Source: Sulfuricurvum sp. PC08-66 (GTDB lineage: Bacteria > Campylobacterota > Campylobacteria > Campylobacterales > Sulfurimonadaceae). From it: a stretch of DNA of 64,000 nt. Location: assembly GCA_000830255.1 (NCBI GenBank), contig JQIT01000008.1, positions 124,001 to 188,000 on the forward strand, read 5' to 3'. Both the position numbers and the translations under genes were made by a program. The notes under the pieces are model-generated. The model saw only the letters and a program-made list of their open reading frames with translations. It was not told the origin of the DNA and ran no database searches. The number at the start of each line of letters is the position of its first letter. The first letter of the stretch is position 1. Shown piece by piece: positions 17,683 to 26,375 of this stretch.

Positions 17683-18665
17683 CCTTTGAAGAGTCTATAA
17701 ATACTTTTGAGCACCTTTTTCGCCACGAGATGAGCGACGAAGCGATGCATGCCTTGCTTGTGCATCTCTATGAGCATGGCGAAACGGCATCTGATATTGC
17801 AGGCGCCGCGATGGTGATGCGCGAGCACGCTATTAAGCTTCCCGTGCCTGAAGGCATGGAATATGAGCTTATCGATAATTGCGGTACAGGTGGCGATAAG
17901 AGTGGTAGTTTTAATATCTCTACGACGGTATCGATACTACTCAGTGCCGCAGGGTGCAAAGTAGCCAAGCATGGTAATCGCTCTATCACGTCGCGTTCAG
18001 GCAGTGCCGATGTGCTAGAGGCGTTGGGAGTTAATCTCAATCTCTCTCCTGCCGACCAAGTTGTGATGTTGCAAGAGTGCGGTTTTGTTTTTATCTTCGC
18101 GGTCAATCACCACCCCGCGATGAAATTCATCATGCCTATTCGCAAGGCGATTCCTCATCGAACCATTTTTAATATTCTAGGACCTTTGACCAATCCTGCT
18201 GGGGTCAAAAAGCAGTTCATGGGAGTCTTTGACAAGAGTTTTATCGAGCCAGTCATTAGTGCGCTCAAACTCAATATGACCAAACGCGCGATGGTGGTCA
18301 GTAGCGACAACGGCATGGACGAGATAGGTATCTCTGGTGTGACGCATGCGGCTACGCTTTTTGATGACGTTATCGAGCATTTCGTTATCAATCCTGAAGA
18401 TTTTGGCTTCGCACTAGCCGACGTAGAGGCTATTAAAGGGGGCGATGCGACTCTCAATGCTGCGATTTTACGTGGCGTTTTGGACGGAAGTATCGCAGGC
18501 GCCAAACGTGATATCGTGCTACTCAATGCTGGTGCATCGTTGTGGGTCGATGGACGCGCCTCCTCGATGCCTGAGGGTATTGCCGTAGCGCAATCGCTCA
18601 TCGATTCGGGTGCGGCTATTGCGCAATTGGACAAAATCATCGCAACTTCACGACGTTTTGCATGA
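17679..18665 (+). CDS. trpD: Anthranilate phosphoribosyltransferase
   Basis: 328 aa. It joins anthranilate and PRPP in tryptophan synthesis. All signature segments are present: the PRPP-binding NCGTGGDKSGSFNIST, the anthranilate-binding KHGNRSITSRSGSADVLEALG, and the NPAGVKKQFMGVF stretch. The DE metal pair is in GMDEI and later residues. No other trp gene is nearby, so the pathway is dispersed. It sits between the S4-protein gene (4-bp overlap) and tsaE (4-bp overlap), in a row of unrelated housekeeping genes. Confidence 0.95.
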   Translation: MTFEESINTFEHLFRHEMSDEAMHALLVHLYEHGETASDIAGAAMVMREHAIKLPVPEGMEYELIDNCGTGGDKSGSFNISTTVSILLSAAGCKVAKHGNRSITSRSGSADVLEALGVNLNLSPADQVVMLQECGFVFIFAVNHHPAMKFIMPIRKAIPHRTIFNILGPLTNPAGVKKQFMGVFDKSFIEPVISALKLNMTKRAMVVSSDNGMDEIGISGVTHAATLFDDVIEHFVINPEDFGFALADVEAIKGGDATLNAAILRGVLDGSIAGAKRDIVLLNAGASLWVDGRASSMPEGIAVAQSLIDSGAAIAQLDKIIATSRRFA

Positions 18666-19072
18666 TGATGTGTCGAGAGCTTGCCCATATCGATAGTGTC
18701 GCGCAGACGGTTTTGTCGCATATCTCTCGTGGCGTGCTTATCTTGCAGGGCGATTTGGCGGCAGGCAAAACCACGCTGGTCAAGGCAATCGCAAAAGCGC
18801 TAGGATTGGGCGAGAGTGTCACATCGCCCACCTTCTCTGTCCAGCAAAATTACGCCAATCGACTCTATCACTACGACATTTACAATCAAGGCTTGGAGCA
18901 GTTTATGGCGATGGGACTTTTCGAGGAGCTAGAGCGCGATGCATTGCACTGTATTGAGTGGGGAGATGCGCGGTTGCAAAATTTGCTAGAACGTGCAGGT
19001 ATAGCTGTAGAGGTGCTCTATATTACCAAAGAGCCAAATAGACGCTGTTATAGGATGGGTGAAGATGCATAA
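18662..19072 (+). CDS. tsaE: tRNA threonylcarbamoyladenosine biosynthesis ATPase TsaE
   Basis: 136 aa. The P-loop LQGDLAAGKTTLVKAIA, the switch-like SPTFSVQQNYANRLYHYDIYN and CIEWGD match the TsaE family. TsaE hydrolyses ATP to recycle the TsaB-TsaD complex during t6A37 modification of ANN-decoding tRNAs. Three consecutive ATG codons mark the start; any may be used. The gene overlaps trpD and lptB. Confidence 0.92.
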   Translation: MMMCRELAHIDSVAQTVLSHISRGVLILQGDLAAGKTTLVKAIAKALGLGESVTSPTFSVQQNYANRLYHYDIYNQGLEQFMAMGLFEELERDALHCIEWGDARLQNLLERAGIAVEVLYITKEPNRRCYRMGEDA

Positions 19073-19787
19073 ATTGGTAGCCAATCATTTGGCAAAAACG
19101 ATAAGAGGCACGCATATCGTGCACGATGTTTCACTAGAGGTAAACAGTGGCGAAGTTGTAGGGCTTTTGGGACCTAACGGTGCAGGTAAAACGACCACCT
19201 TTTATATGATATGCGGTCTTGTAGAAGCCACAGGGGGTGAAGTCTTCTTTGATGGAGAGGATATTTCACGGTTTCCACTCAATCGACGCGCTGCAAAAGG
19301 GCTTGGCTATTTGCCGCAAGAGTCGAGCATCTTCAAAGAACTCACTGTCGAAGAGAATCTGATGTTAGCCGCACAAGTAGCACTCAAAGATAAAAAAGCG
19401 CAATTGGCGCGTGTCGAGGAGATGTTGGAACTTTTCAATATCGAACCCATTCGCAACCGTCTGGGTGCTAGCCTCTCAGGGGGTGAGCGTCGTCGTACAG
19501 AGATCGCTAGGGCGTTGGTCAATTATCCCAAATTTTTACTCCTCGATGAGCCATTTGCAGGGGTAGACCCTATTGCAGTACATGATATTCAAAGCATTAT
19601 TGAATCGCTGGTCAAAATCGGAATCGGCGTTTTGATTACCGACCATAATGTCCGCGAAACCCTCGATGTGTGCCATCGAGCCTATGTTATCAAGGCAGGT
19701 TCGCTTTTGGCATCGGGCACAAGCAGCGAAATTGCGCAAAGTCCATTGGTGCGTGAACACTACCTAGGAGAGAGTTTTCGCCTATGA
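19059..19787 (+). CDS. lptB: LPS export ABC transporter ATP-binding protein
   Basis: 242 aa. Walker A GPNGAGKTTTFYMICGLV, Q-loop LPQESSIF, signature LSGGERRRTEIARAL, Walker B FLLLDEPFAGVDP and the H-loop DHNVRET identify LptB, which drives lipopolysaccharide extraction by LptFG from the inner membrane. The start may be GTG 19059 or ATG 19065, both inside the tsaE 3' end. Placement directly before rpoN is conserved far beyond this phylum (also in gamma-proteobacteria). Confidence 0.93.
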   Translation: MKMHKLVANHLAKTIRGTHIVHDVSLEVNSGEVVGLLGPNGAGKTTTFYMICGLVEATGGEVFFDGEDISRFPLNRRAAKGLGYLPQESSIFKELTVEENLMLAAQVALKDKKAQLARVEEMLELFNIEPIRNRLGASLSGGERRRTEIARALVNYPKFLLLDEPFAGVDPIAVHDIQSIIESLVKIGIGVLITDHNVRETLDVCHRAYVIKAGSLLASGTSSEIAQSPLVREHYLGESFRL

Positions 19788-21049
19788 AACTACGCCAAGG
19801 GGTTGAAAACAAGCAAAAGCTCTCTTCTACCCTTCGTAATTGGCTTCCTATTTTGCACGCGAGTTTGGGAGATTTGGAGCAGGCAATCACGCCTATGCTT
19901 GAGGGCAATGTCGTAGCACGTGTCTCTTCAGGCTTTGAGGACTCCTTCGAATCCAAAATCCCCAAGAAAATTTTGCAAGGCAATGTCAAAACAAGCCAAT
20001 CAGAGCATATCGAAGCGCTTACGGTGCAGAATAAATCGCTCTATGATATTTTGGATGAGCAAATTACAGGGCATCTCTTCCCTACGCCCCAATCGATTGC
20101 CATCGCGCAAAAAATCATCGAGCAAATCAGTCACGAAGGGTACTATGAAGGTGACGCTATCGAAGACGCTCAAAGCTTAGACGTATCAGTGGAGATGTTT
20201 GAGCGCGTGCGAGGACGGTTTGCCTATTTGGAGCCAGCGGGCATCGGTGCCAAGGATGTCAAAGAGTCGTTTCACTTTCAACTCCTGCAAAGCACCCTCC
20301 CCAAAGAGTATTTCGCGCTAGCGTCACAGATGATCGATGCATTGGAAAATCTTTCGCAATTTAGTGCTATCGAGGGCTACGAGGAGGCATTGCGCGTTAT
20401 TGGACGCTTCGCTAATCCTCCTGCGATGGCCTATTTCGAAAAAGAGTCGGATATTATTCCTGATATTTATATCTACGACACGCCTCAAGGTGGTATCGAT
20501 GTAGTGCTCAATGACCGCTACTATCCTACTATCGAAATCGACGAGAGTTACGGCATCGAGCACGCCTACATCACCCAAAAAATCAAAGAGGCAAAGAGTC
20601 TCGTCGATGCCCTCGAGATGCGCAAAGCGACGCTCTACAAAGTAGGGCTCATGATAGTCGAGTATCAATATGAGTTTTTCACAGGTGGCGATATGAAGCC
20701 TATGACACTCAAAACGTTGGCGGATGAGTTTGGTCACAATCCCTCGACCATCTCACGCGCAATTGCTAATAAATTTATCGCCTCATCACGCGGTGTATTG
20801 CCTATGAAGAGCTTTTTTACGACGGCACTCGATGAGGATATCTCCAATGCCGCCGTCAAAGATTTCATCATAGGTCTCGTCAAAGCCGAAGATGGCAAAC
20901 GCCCTCTAAGTGACATGAAGCTTCTTTCACTGGTGCAGAAAAAATTTGGCATTACGATGGTGCGTCGTACTATCGCCAAATACCGCAAACAGCTAGGCAT
21001 TGCAGGCTCAAGCGAACGCAAGAAACTCTACAAAATCGGTGCGCATTGA
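19784..21049 (+). CDS. rpoN: RNA polymerase sigma-54 factor
   Basis: 421 aa. Region I is short (about 1-45). The core-binding region follows, and the C-terminus has the DNA-binding helix-turn-helix region (TLKTLADEFGHNPSTISRAIANKFI) and the RpoN box as RRTIAKYRKQLGI, close to the canonical ARRTVAKYRE; the first residue is V instead of A. It directs polymerase to -24/-12 promoters, which in Campylobacterota serve the hook and basal-body flagellar genes. Two such promoters are found in this window, before flgL and flgF. The gene overlaps lptB by 4 bp. Confidence 0.95.
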   Translation: MKLRQGVENKQKLSSTLRNWLPILHASLGDLEQAITPMLEGNVVARVSSGFEDSFESKIPKKILQGNVKTSQSEHIEALTVQNKSLYDILDEQITGHLFPTPQSIAIAQKIIEQISHEGYYEGDAIEDAQSLDVSVEMFERVRGRFAYLEPAGIGAKDVKESFHFQLLQSTLPKEYFALASQMIDALENLSQFSAIEGYEEALRVIGRFANPPAMAYFEKESDIIPDIYIYDTPQGGIDVVLNDRYYPTIEIDESYGIEHAYITQKIKEAKSLVDALEMRKATLYKVGLMIVEYQYEFFTGGDMKPMTLKTLADEFGHNPSTISRAIANKFIASSRGVLPMKSFFTTALDEDISNAAVKDFIIGLVKAEDGKRPLSDMKLLSLVQKKFGITMVRRTIAKYRKQLGIAGSSERKKLYKIGAH

Positions 21050-21786
21050 CATCAGAAATAGAGAGTCTCAAAACCAAACTCGATAGCGCTTTGCAGATAC
21101 ATACATCGATGACACAACTCACCCTCGATACACCAGACCCCGTGATGGTGGCACATCGATACCGCGATGAGAATGTCTCACTTGTGTGTGCGCTTTTTGC
21201 CTATGGCAATGCACGCGTTATTGTCGATTTTTTGAATCGACTCAATTTTGAGTGGCTTGATAATCCTCCTAGCATCGACACTTTTGCGCCTCACTATTAT
21301 CGATTCCAAACCGCGCAAGATACCCATGCACTCTTTGTGGCGCTTTGGCGTTTGCGCCAAACTGCATCGATAGAGGCAATATTTTTGCAGGGCTATTTAC
21401 CGCATCACAATGTTATGGAGGGTATCTTTGCCCTTATCGAGGCGATATACGATACGCATGAGTATCGAAGCCGTGGCTATGAATTTTTGATAGGCAAGCC
21501 CAATACTTCTTCGACCTACAAGCGTTGGCTGATGTATCTGCGCTGGATGGTGCGCAGTGACGGTGTTGATATGGGGCTGTGGGGTGGTGTCGATACACGA
21601 GATTTGCTTCTACCGTTGGATACACACACCTTTGCAGTGGCGCGAAAATTGGGCATGTTGCAGCGCAAAAGCTACGACCTCAAAGCTGTCTACGAAGTGA
21701 CGCAATTTTTGCAAAAACTGGACTATAATGACCCGATAAAATATGACTTTGCACTCTATCGAATGGGGCAACAGGGAGAGGTTTAG
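21046..21786 (+). CDS. TIGR02757 (DUF2400) family protein
   Basis: 246 aa; the TTG start overlaps the rpoN stop (TTGA). The sequence has the family's opening DPVMVAHRYRDENVSLVCALFAYGNARVIVDFLNRL and the later SSTYKRWLMYLRWMVRSDGVDMGLWGGVDTRDLLLPLDTHTFAVARKLG. This group resembles HhH-GPD-like helical DNA repair folds in its C-terminal third (PLDTH…ARKLGML), but no enzymatic function is established. It is commonly present in Campylobacterota and Bacteroidota. It is the last member of the run S4-trpD-tsaE-lptB-rpoN. Confidence 0.8.
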   Translation: MTSEIESLKTKLDSALQIHTSMTQLTLDTPDPVMVAHRYRDENVSLVCALFAYGNARVIVDFLNRLNFEWLDNPPSIDTFAPHYYRFQTAQDTHALFVALWRLRQTASIEAIFLQGYLPHHNVMEGIFALIEAIYDTHEYRSRGYEFLIGKPNTSSTYKRWLMYLRWMVRSDGVDMGLWGGVDTRDLLLPLDTHTFAVARKLGMLQRKSYDLKAVYEVTQFLQKLDYNDPIKYDFALYRMGQQGEV

Positions 21787-21790
21787 CGCG

Positions 21791-22150
21791 ATGTCTACAG
21801 TATTGATGATGTTTATTTTGCCTATTGGGTTTGCTTTTTTGTATTACGAATTTCGAGACAAGAAACGTTATCAAGGTGTTTTTGACACCTTTATCGAAGA
21901 GGTCGATGCGAACGATGGCTACACCAATGCGCAAAAACTAGAGCACATTGGTCGCATGCTACAGCTCAATGGGTATGAAACACACCTAAGTAATACAAAA
22001 ATCGTAGGACACAAAAAGCTTTTTAGTATTGGAGCACTTTTTGTAGGGTTGGGCTTTTTGTACATTGGAGCGATACTCTATGTGCTCTACTTTTTTTACG
22101 TCAAAAAACCCCATACTATCTCCTATGAAGTAAAAAGTCAGGCACTTTAG
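21791..22150 (+). CDS. Small two-helix membrane protein, unknown
   Basis: 119 aa from the ATG at 21791, 4 bp after the previous stop and preceded by GGGAGAGG about 14 bp away; an upstream in-frame ATG lies inside the previous gene. One hydrophobic helix at the N-terminus (STVLMMFILPIGFAFLYY) and one long one near the C-terminus (FSIGALFVGLGFLYIGAILYVLYFF, about residues 73-98) bracket a charged cytoplasmic or periplasmic segment rich in Glu/Asp (FIEEVDANDGYTNAQKLEHIG). I do not recognise the family. It directly precedes, with no gap, the response regulator gene at 22151, so the two may be translated together. Confidence 0.7.
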   Translation: MSTVLMMFILPIGFAFLYYEFRDKKRYQGVFDTFIEEVDANDGYTNAQKLEHIGRMLQLNGYETHLSNTKIVGHKKLFSIGALFVGLGFLYIGAILYVLYFFYVKKPHTISYEVKSQAL

Positions 22151-23662
22151 ATGCAAAATGACCAAAACATACAAGCACTCAAAGCTTTAGGCTCAAAGGT
22201 CACTATTCTCTACGTAGAAGACAATGACACTTTGCGAGAACAAGCACGCATATTTTTGGAAAAATTTTTTAGTTCCTATTTACTTGCAGCAGATGGCAAA
22301 GAGGGGCTAGCGCTCTTTATCGAACATCGACCTGATATTGTCATTACCGACATTAAAATGCCTAATATGGATGGCTTTGAGATGATCGAAGCTATTCGAG
22401 CTATCAATCCCGATGCGATTATTTTGGTTATGACCGCTTACAAAGAGGTTCCTTTCTTGATGCGTGCTATCGAGCTGGAAGTTTTTCGTTATTTGGTCAA
22501 ACCTCCCTCGGCGCATGAACTTGCGTCGCAACTGCTTGTAGCAGTAGAGCGACTCAATGCACGCCAAAAAAAGATGCATTTTGAGAGTGCGATTCAGGCA
22601 CTTTTTCATGGGCATAACAGTCTCATTTGCCTCCTAGAAGAGGGGCAAATAACGTTAGCAAATGAACATTTTCTCCACTTTTTTGGAGTAGCAACGGCAC
22701 AAGCTTTTGAAGAGCATTATCGAACATTAGCATTTGTGCTTCAACACCAATCGGGATTTTTGAGCTGCGAAGATGTTAGTGGGTGTCTTAACAAGATTTT
22801 AGAGGCGCGTGAAAGCGTTTTTAACGTCAAAATGAGTGATACAAAAGGGTTTGCGCACCATTTCGTGCTATCGGTGCACAAAAAAGCGAATGATTCAAAT
22901 ATTATATTGGTCTTCAACGATGTCACAAGCTTGGGACTTTTGCCGCTCTTTGCGATGCCCAAACCGCAAGAGGGTGATGTTGAAATTCCCACGGGTTCTG
23001 TGCAGGCCTTTTTGGAGCAAATTCTCGAGGGTGGCGGCAAGATACAGTTTTTTAACTATTTCAAGGGATTGCCTATTTCAAACCGCGCATTACTAAATCA
23101 AATCGATGCGTCTGGCATCAGCTTTAAGACCACCTATCAACAGTTGCGAGCCATTAGTCTGGAAGGGCACACAATTGTTAGTTCCCCGCTACTACCCAAA
23201 GAGTTGCTTTTTGATACTGTTTTGCAATCGAGTCTTGAAGAGGAGGAGATCACTTTCTCACCTCCGCGTTTCGTCTCTACCTCAGCCGCAATGCGCGAGC
23301 ACATGCGTCTGCAACCAGATGATAATCATCAGGTGACTTTGCTACGAGAAAACAGAAAACTTCCCGTAGTGGCGACCATAAATGATGTCTCTGTAAAGGC
23401 GGTATGTATTACTGCGACAGCGTGGATGAAAACACTTCAAGAAGGCGATACCGTTACGATTGATATGGTTTTTACGCTCAATCACCAACCTGTCATTATC
23501 AATGGCGATGCCGCAATCTATCGCATTACGGAGACGAAAAATACCCACATAGTGGTCTTAATTTTTTCTCTGCGCAAAGAGGCGCAAAAAAATCTCAACA
23601 ACTACCTGCTCAAACGCCAAATGGAGCTTATTCGCGAATTCAAAGGGCGTTCTAATGGATAG
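22151..23662 (+). CDS. Response regulator with middle sensor-like domain and PilZ-like C-terminus
   Basis: 503 aa. Residues about 17-135 form a receiver domain: YVEDND (acidic pocket), VITDIKMPNMDG (phospho-acceptor Asp), VMTAY and LVKPP with the conserved Thr and Lys. About 140-265 looks like a PAS domain (ALFHGHNSLICLLEEGQITLANEHFLHFFG). About 395-490 is a beta-rich region resembling PilZ: LRENRKLPVVATINDVSVKAV has basic residues and NDVS in the expected order, but the Gly of the c-di-GMP motif is Ala, so binding is doubtful. No output DNA-binding domain is present. It overlaps the downstream diiron protein gene by 8 bp, indicating a working pair. Confidence 0.82.
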   Translation: MQNDQNIQALKALGSKVTILYVEDNDTLREQARIFLEKFFSSYLLAADGKEGLALFIEHRPDIVITDIKMPNMDGFEMIEAIRAINPDAIILVMTAYKEVPFLMRAIELEVFRYLVKPPSAHELASQLLVAVERLNARQKKMHFESAIQALFHGHNSLICLLEEGQITLANEHFLHFFGVATAQAFEEHYRTLAFVLQHQSGFLSCEDVSGCLNKILEARESVFNVKMSDTKGFAHHFVLSVHKKANDSNIILVFNDVTSLGLLPLFAMPKPQEGDVEIPTGSVQAFLEQILEGGGKIQFFNYFKGLPISNRALLNQIDASGISFKTTYQQLRAISLEGHTIVSSPLLPKELLFDTVLQSSLEEEEITFSPPRFVSTSAAMREHMRLQPDDNHQVTLLRENRKLPVVATINDVSVKAVCITATAWMKTLQEGDTVTIDMVFTLNHQPVIINGDAAIYRITETKNTHIVVLIFSLRKEAQKNLNNYLLKRQMELIREFKGRSNG

Positions 23663-24419
23663 AGAACATCTCTTGTATCAAGACGATGAGCATCTTTGTG
23701 TGATGTTTAGCCTCGACGATGAGGAGCACGCGTCGCATCATCTGGCTGTCAATCAGTTTTTGATAGTGCACAAAGAACACGCGGTGCTTATCGACCCAGG
23801 GAGTGAGGTGATTTTCGACGAATTGGTCGAGAGAATCGAAAAACACATCTCTATCGAGCGCATTAAATTTGTCTTCTTCTCGCATCAAGACCCCGATGTA
23901 GCAGGCTCTATTGCGCAATGGAGCATTGCATGTGGAGCTAAATTTGTTATGTCGGGCTTATGGGTGCGCTTTATGTCTCATTATGGATTGATGGATTTGG
24001 AGCGTATTGTGCCGCTGCCTGACAAGGGCGCACATATCGATATAGGTGCAAAACGGCTCTATTTTTTGCCCGCACATTTTTTGCACAGCCCTGGAAATTT
24101 TTCCCTCTTTGATGCTCATTCAGGGATACTTTTCTCGGGAGATATTGGTGCCGCCGTGATGGATATGCACGCGCGCTATATTCGTATCGAGGATTTTGAG
24201 GCTCACGCCAAACTGTTGGAAGCGTTTCATCTACGCTATATGGGACCAAGTGCCTTGTGTCGCACATGGGTAGAGGTGGTGCGCAAATTCAAAGTCAAAA
24301 TGATTGCACCGCAACATGGTGCGCTTTTTGAAGGGGAAAACGTAGAAAAGTTTTTGACATGGTTTGAGGCGCTTAAACCACTTTCGGATACCCCAAGGGT
24401 TTTGTATGGATTGGCTTAA
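23655..24419 (+). CDS. Flavodiiron-like metallo-beta-lactamase-fold protein (ODP type, no flavodoxin domain)
   Basis: 254 aa, lacking a flavodoxin domain. The ligand spacing follows the flavodiiron formula H-x-E-x-D-x62-H-x18-D closely: H77-Q-D79-P-D81, then H144 and D163 at exactly 62 and 18 residues, and H221 in PQHGALF. One position differs: Asp79 instead of Glu. Stand-alone proteins of this kind (oxygen-binding diiron proteins) were shown in Treponema to act as oxygen/iron sensors in chemotaxis, not as reductases. Here the partner would be the response regulator encoded just upstream with an 8-bp overlap. I infer an O2- or NO-sensing role; a hydrolase role is unlikely given the iron-type ligand set. 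Confidence 0.8.
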   Translation: MDREHLLYQDDEHLCVMFSLDDEEHASHHLAVNQFLIVHKEHAVLIDPGSEVIFDELVERIEKHISIERIKFVFFSHQDPDVAGSIAQWSIACGAKFVMSGLWVRFMSHYGLMDLERIVPLPDKGAHIDIGAKRLYFLPAHFLHSPGNFSLFDAHSGILFSGDIGAAVMDMHARYIRIEDFEAHAKLLEAFHLRYMGPSALCRTWVEVVRKFKVKMIAPQHGALFEGENVEKFLTWFEALKPLSDTPRVLYGLA

Positions 24420-25156
24420 TCGTTATCAACAAGGTTGAAAGTAACACCTTTTTGACGCAAATAGGTTTCAAATTGCGCAAAATAGCGCGAAACTTCATCG
24501 ATATCGCTTCCTGATAACGAGAGTGAAACATGAGGCTTGCCGTCAATAAGTTGTGGTAATGAAGAGAGATCGATTGTCTCAGGCAAGTCTTGCATGAGAT
24601 GGCATATATCATTTTCACTGCAGTGCGCGAAGAGTGTTTTGCGATAGCTATGAGATGCTTTTGGGATGTAGTGCTCCATCGCATGGGCGATCATAGGGTG
24701 CGCCATTTGTGGAAATCCTGGCACAAAAAAGAAGCGATTATCTAGAAAAAAGCCCGACATATTGTTGATGGGATTAGGAAGCAACATAGCACCTTGAGGC
24801 AGGTCAGCCATATGAATACGAAAAGGGTAGGCATCCTCTCCAAATCTATTTAAGATGTCTTGATGAAATTGTGGATGCACAATGAGTGATTTTTGAGTAA
24901 AAACCTCTGCTGCAATTTCTCTGGTGAGGTCGTCAGGCGTAGAGCCAATACCACCAAAGCTAAAAAGTACGCTTTGTGGGTCATTCTTGATGAGTTCGAA
25001 AGTATGCTTGATAAGCTCTCTATCATCCTTGATAATGAAAGAGGCGTAAAGCGTATGACCGTAGTGCGCTAAGAGCATTTGCAAAAAAGCAAAGTGTGCA
25101 TCTTTGCGACGCCCATTGAGAATCTCGCTTCCGATAATCACTCCATAAATATGCAT
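24416..25156 (-). CDS. CinA-like molybdopterin-binding domain protein
   Basis: 246 aa. The N-terminal two thirds match the MoCF/CinA N-terminal fold: IIGSEILNGRRKDAHFAFL, SFGGIGSTPDDLTREIAAEV and GAMLLPNPINNMSGFFLDNRFFFVPGFPQM. The GGIGST and PDD loops form the nucleotide or pterin site. The CinA C-terminal amidase domain is missing; instead there is a helical C-terminus of about 60 residues. CinA-type domains hydrolyse ADP-ribose or NMN derivatives in some bacteria; here the substrate is unknown. It overlaps the convergent diiron gene by 4 bp and starts 3 bp after ybeY on the same strand. Confidence 0.82.
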   Translation of the reverse strand: MHIYGVIIGSEILNGRRKDAHFAFLQMLLAHYGHTLYASFIIKDDRELIKHTFELIKNDPQSVLFSFGGIGSTPDDLTREIAAEVFTQKSLIVHPQFHQDILNRFGEDAYPFRIHMADLPQGAMLLPNPINNMSGFFLDNRFFFVPGFPQMAHPMIAHAMEHYIPKASHSYRKTLFAHCSENDICHLMQDLPETIDLSSLPQLIDGKPHVSLSLSGSDIDEVSRYFAQFETYLRQKGVTFNLVDND

Positions 25157-25159
25157 TGT

Positions 25160-25588
25160 CTAATCTCCTTGCGTTCGTACGATGAGACTTGGTGGTAAAG
25201 CAAATTTTTCGATAATTTCACTTTCTACTTTGCGCATCTCTCCACTATCGACTTCATGGTCGTATCCCAAAAGATGCAAAAGACCGTGTACAAAAAGAAG
25301 CCTCAATTCATCCTCGATAGAGTGCCCAAAGGCTGTAGAGGCATCCTTGGCATGGTCGATACTAATGAGGATAGAGCCAAGTATGGGATGGTTGGGGTGT
25401 GCATGCAAAGGGAAAGAGAGTACATCAGTGGCTTTGTCAATATTACGTGTTTGAAGGTTTATCTCTTTGATGGTAGGGTCGTCCATGATGATGAGCTCTA
25501 GCGCTTTTTTATTGGCCAAAAGCTCTCTAATAGGCTCGAAAAGTTCTACGTTTATTGCATGCGAGGTTTGATTTTCAAAATCTATCAT
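25160..25588 (-). CDS. ybeY: Endoribonuclease YbeY (16S rRNA maturation factor)
   Basis: 142 aa. The zinc-binding signature HGLLHLLGYDHEVD is intact (three His ligands, H-x3-H-x5-H), with the preceding strand GSILISIDHA and conserved TDVLSFP. YbeY helps mature 16S rRNA 3' ends and ribosome quality control. It is the first gene of a two-gene unit with the CinA-like protein, which begins 3 bp downstream. Confidence 0.95.
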   Translation of the reverse strand: MIDFENQTSHAINVELFEPIRELLANKKALELIIMDDPTIKEINLQTRNIDKATDVLSFPLHAHPNHPILGSILISIDHAKDASTAFGHSIEDELRLLFVHGLLHLLGYDHEVDSGEMRKVESEIIEKFALPPSLIVRTQGD

Positions 25589-25663
25589 TGTGATAACCTA
25601 TGTGAAGTGCTTAATTAAGAGGATTGTACAAAAAAACGATTGAAAGTGAGGGAGGAGGAGAGA

Positions 25664-25750
25664 TGGTACCACCGGTCGGACTTGAACCGACACGATATCG
25701 CTATCATCGGATTTTGAATCCGACGTGTCTACCGGTTTCACCACGGTGGC
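25664..25750 (-). tRNA. tRNA-Leu (anticodon CAA)
   Basis: 87-nt class II tRNA with CCA encoded. The acceptor arm pairs GCCACCG with CGGTGGT, including a G-T pair, the anticodon stem TCGGA/TCCGA encloses a loop with CAA, a long variable arm follows, and the T arm holds GGTTCAAGTCC. It reads UUG. Confidence 0.96.
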
Positions 25751-25862
25751 ATAAAAGTATCAAAAGCGAGAGCTGTTTGAGAGCGAAAGTATAGGAAAAG
25801 GAAACTTAATTGGCGGTAAAGGAGGAGGGCGGAAGAACCACCCTGAAAATAACGAGTGAAAA

Positions 25863-26138
25863 CTACTTGGCAACAGCCTCTTTGAGTTGTTTGCCTACTT
25901 TGAATCTTACAGCTTTTGTAGCAGGCACATCGACTACACGCGTAGTACCTGGCACTTTGGCTTTGCGAGCAGCTCTTTGCGTGACGGCAAATGTACCAAA
26001 ACCTATAAAACTCACAGAATCACCGGAAGCAAGCGCATTACTCATAGTCTCGACCATTGCATCTATTGCGGCCTCTGTATCTTTTTTGGATAGACCAGCC
26101 TTTTGGGCAACTTCTTTAACAAATTCAGCCTTTTTCAT
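25863..26138 (-). CDS. hup: DNA-binding protein HU
   Basis: 91 aa, the usual length. It contains the helical start MKKAEFVKEVAQKAGLSKKD, the VSFIGFGTFAV strand and the beta-arm region with ARKAKVPGTTRVVDVPATKAVRFKVGKQLK. HU bends DNA non-specifically and compacts the nucleoid as a dimer. It has its own sigma-70 promoter on the minus strand (26169-26197). IHF was considered, but the single gene and arm sequence fit HU better. Confidence 0.95.
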   Translation of the reverse strand: MKKAEFVKEVAQKAGLSKKDTEAAIDAMVETMSNALASGDSVSFIGFGTFAVTQRAARKAKVPGTTRVVDVPATKAVRFKVGKQLKEAVAK

Positions 26139-26168
26139 CTGTACGGGTCCTTTTTGTGGCGTGGAAAA

Positions 26169-26197
26169 ATTTTACATCGGGTTTTGGCAAAAGTCAA
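26169..26197 (-). promoter_or_regulatory. Sigma-70 promoter of hup
   Basis: On the minus strand TTGACT, a 17-bp spacer and TAAAAT lie about 31 bp before the HU start codon. It is the best complete -35/-10 match in the window. Confidence 0.7.
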
Positions 26198-26311
26198 GCA
26201 ATATTATTTATTTTAATTACTCAAAGAAGTTTTGCCTATAGTAAACAAGGGCAAGGCGTTTAACTTTGCGGTAAAAGTGTCGATAAAAGAGTACCAAGCA
26301 ACCAAGCATTA

Positions 26312-26328
26312 TGGAACCGAAGTTGCTT
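26312..26328 (+). promoter_or_regulatory. Sigma-54 (-24/-12) promoter of flgL
   Basis: TGGAACCGAAGTTGCTT has GG and GC separated by exactly 10 bp, the defining -24/-12 spacing, and lies about 48 bp before the flgL ATG. rpoN is encoded at 19784. Confidence 0.82.
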
Positions 26329-26375
26329 AAGTCATAAAACGCAACCATACAAAGGTCTCACACAAGGATCGTGTC

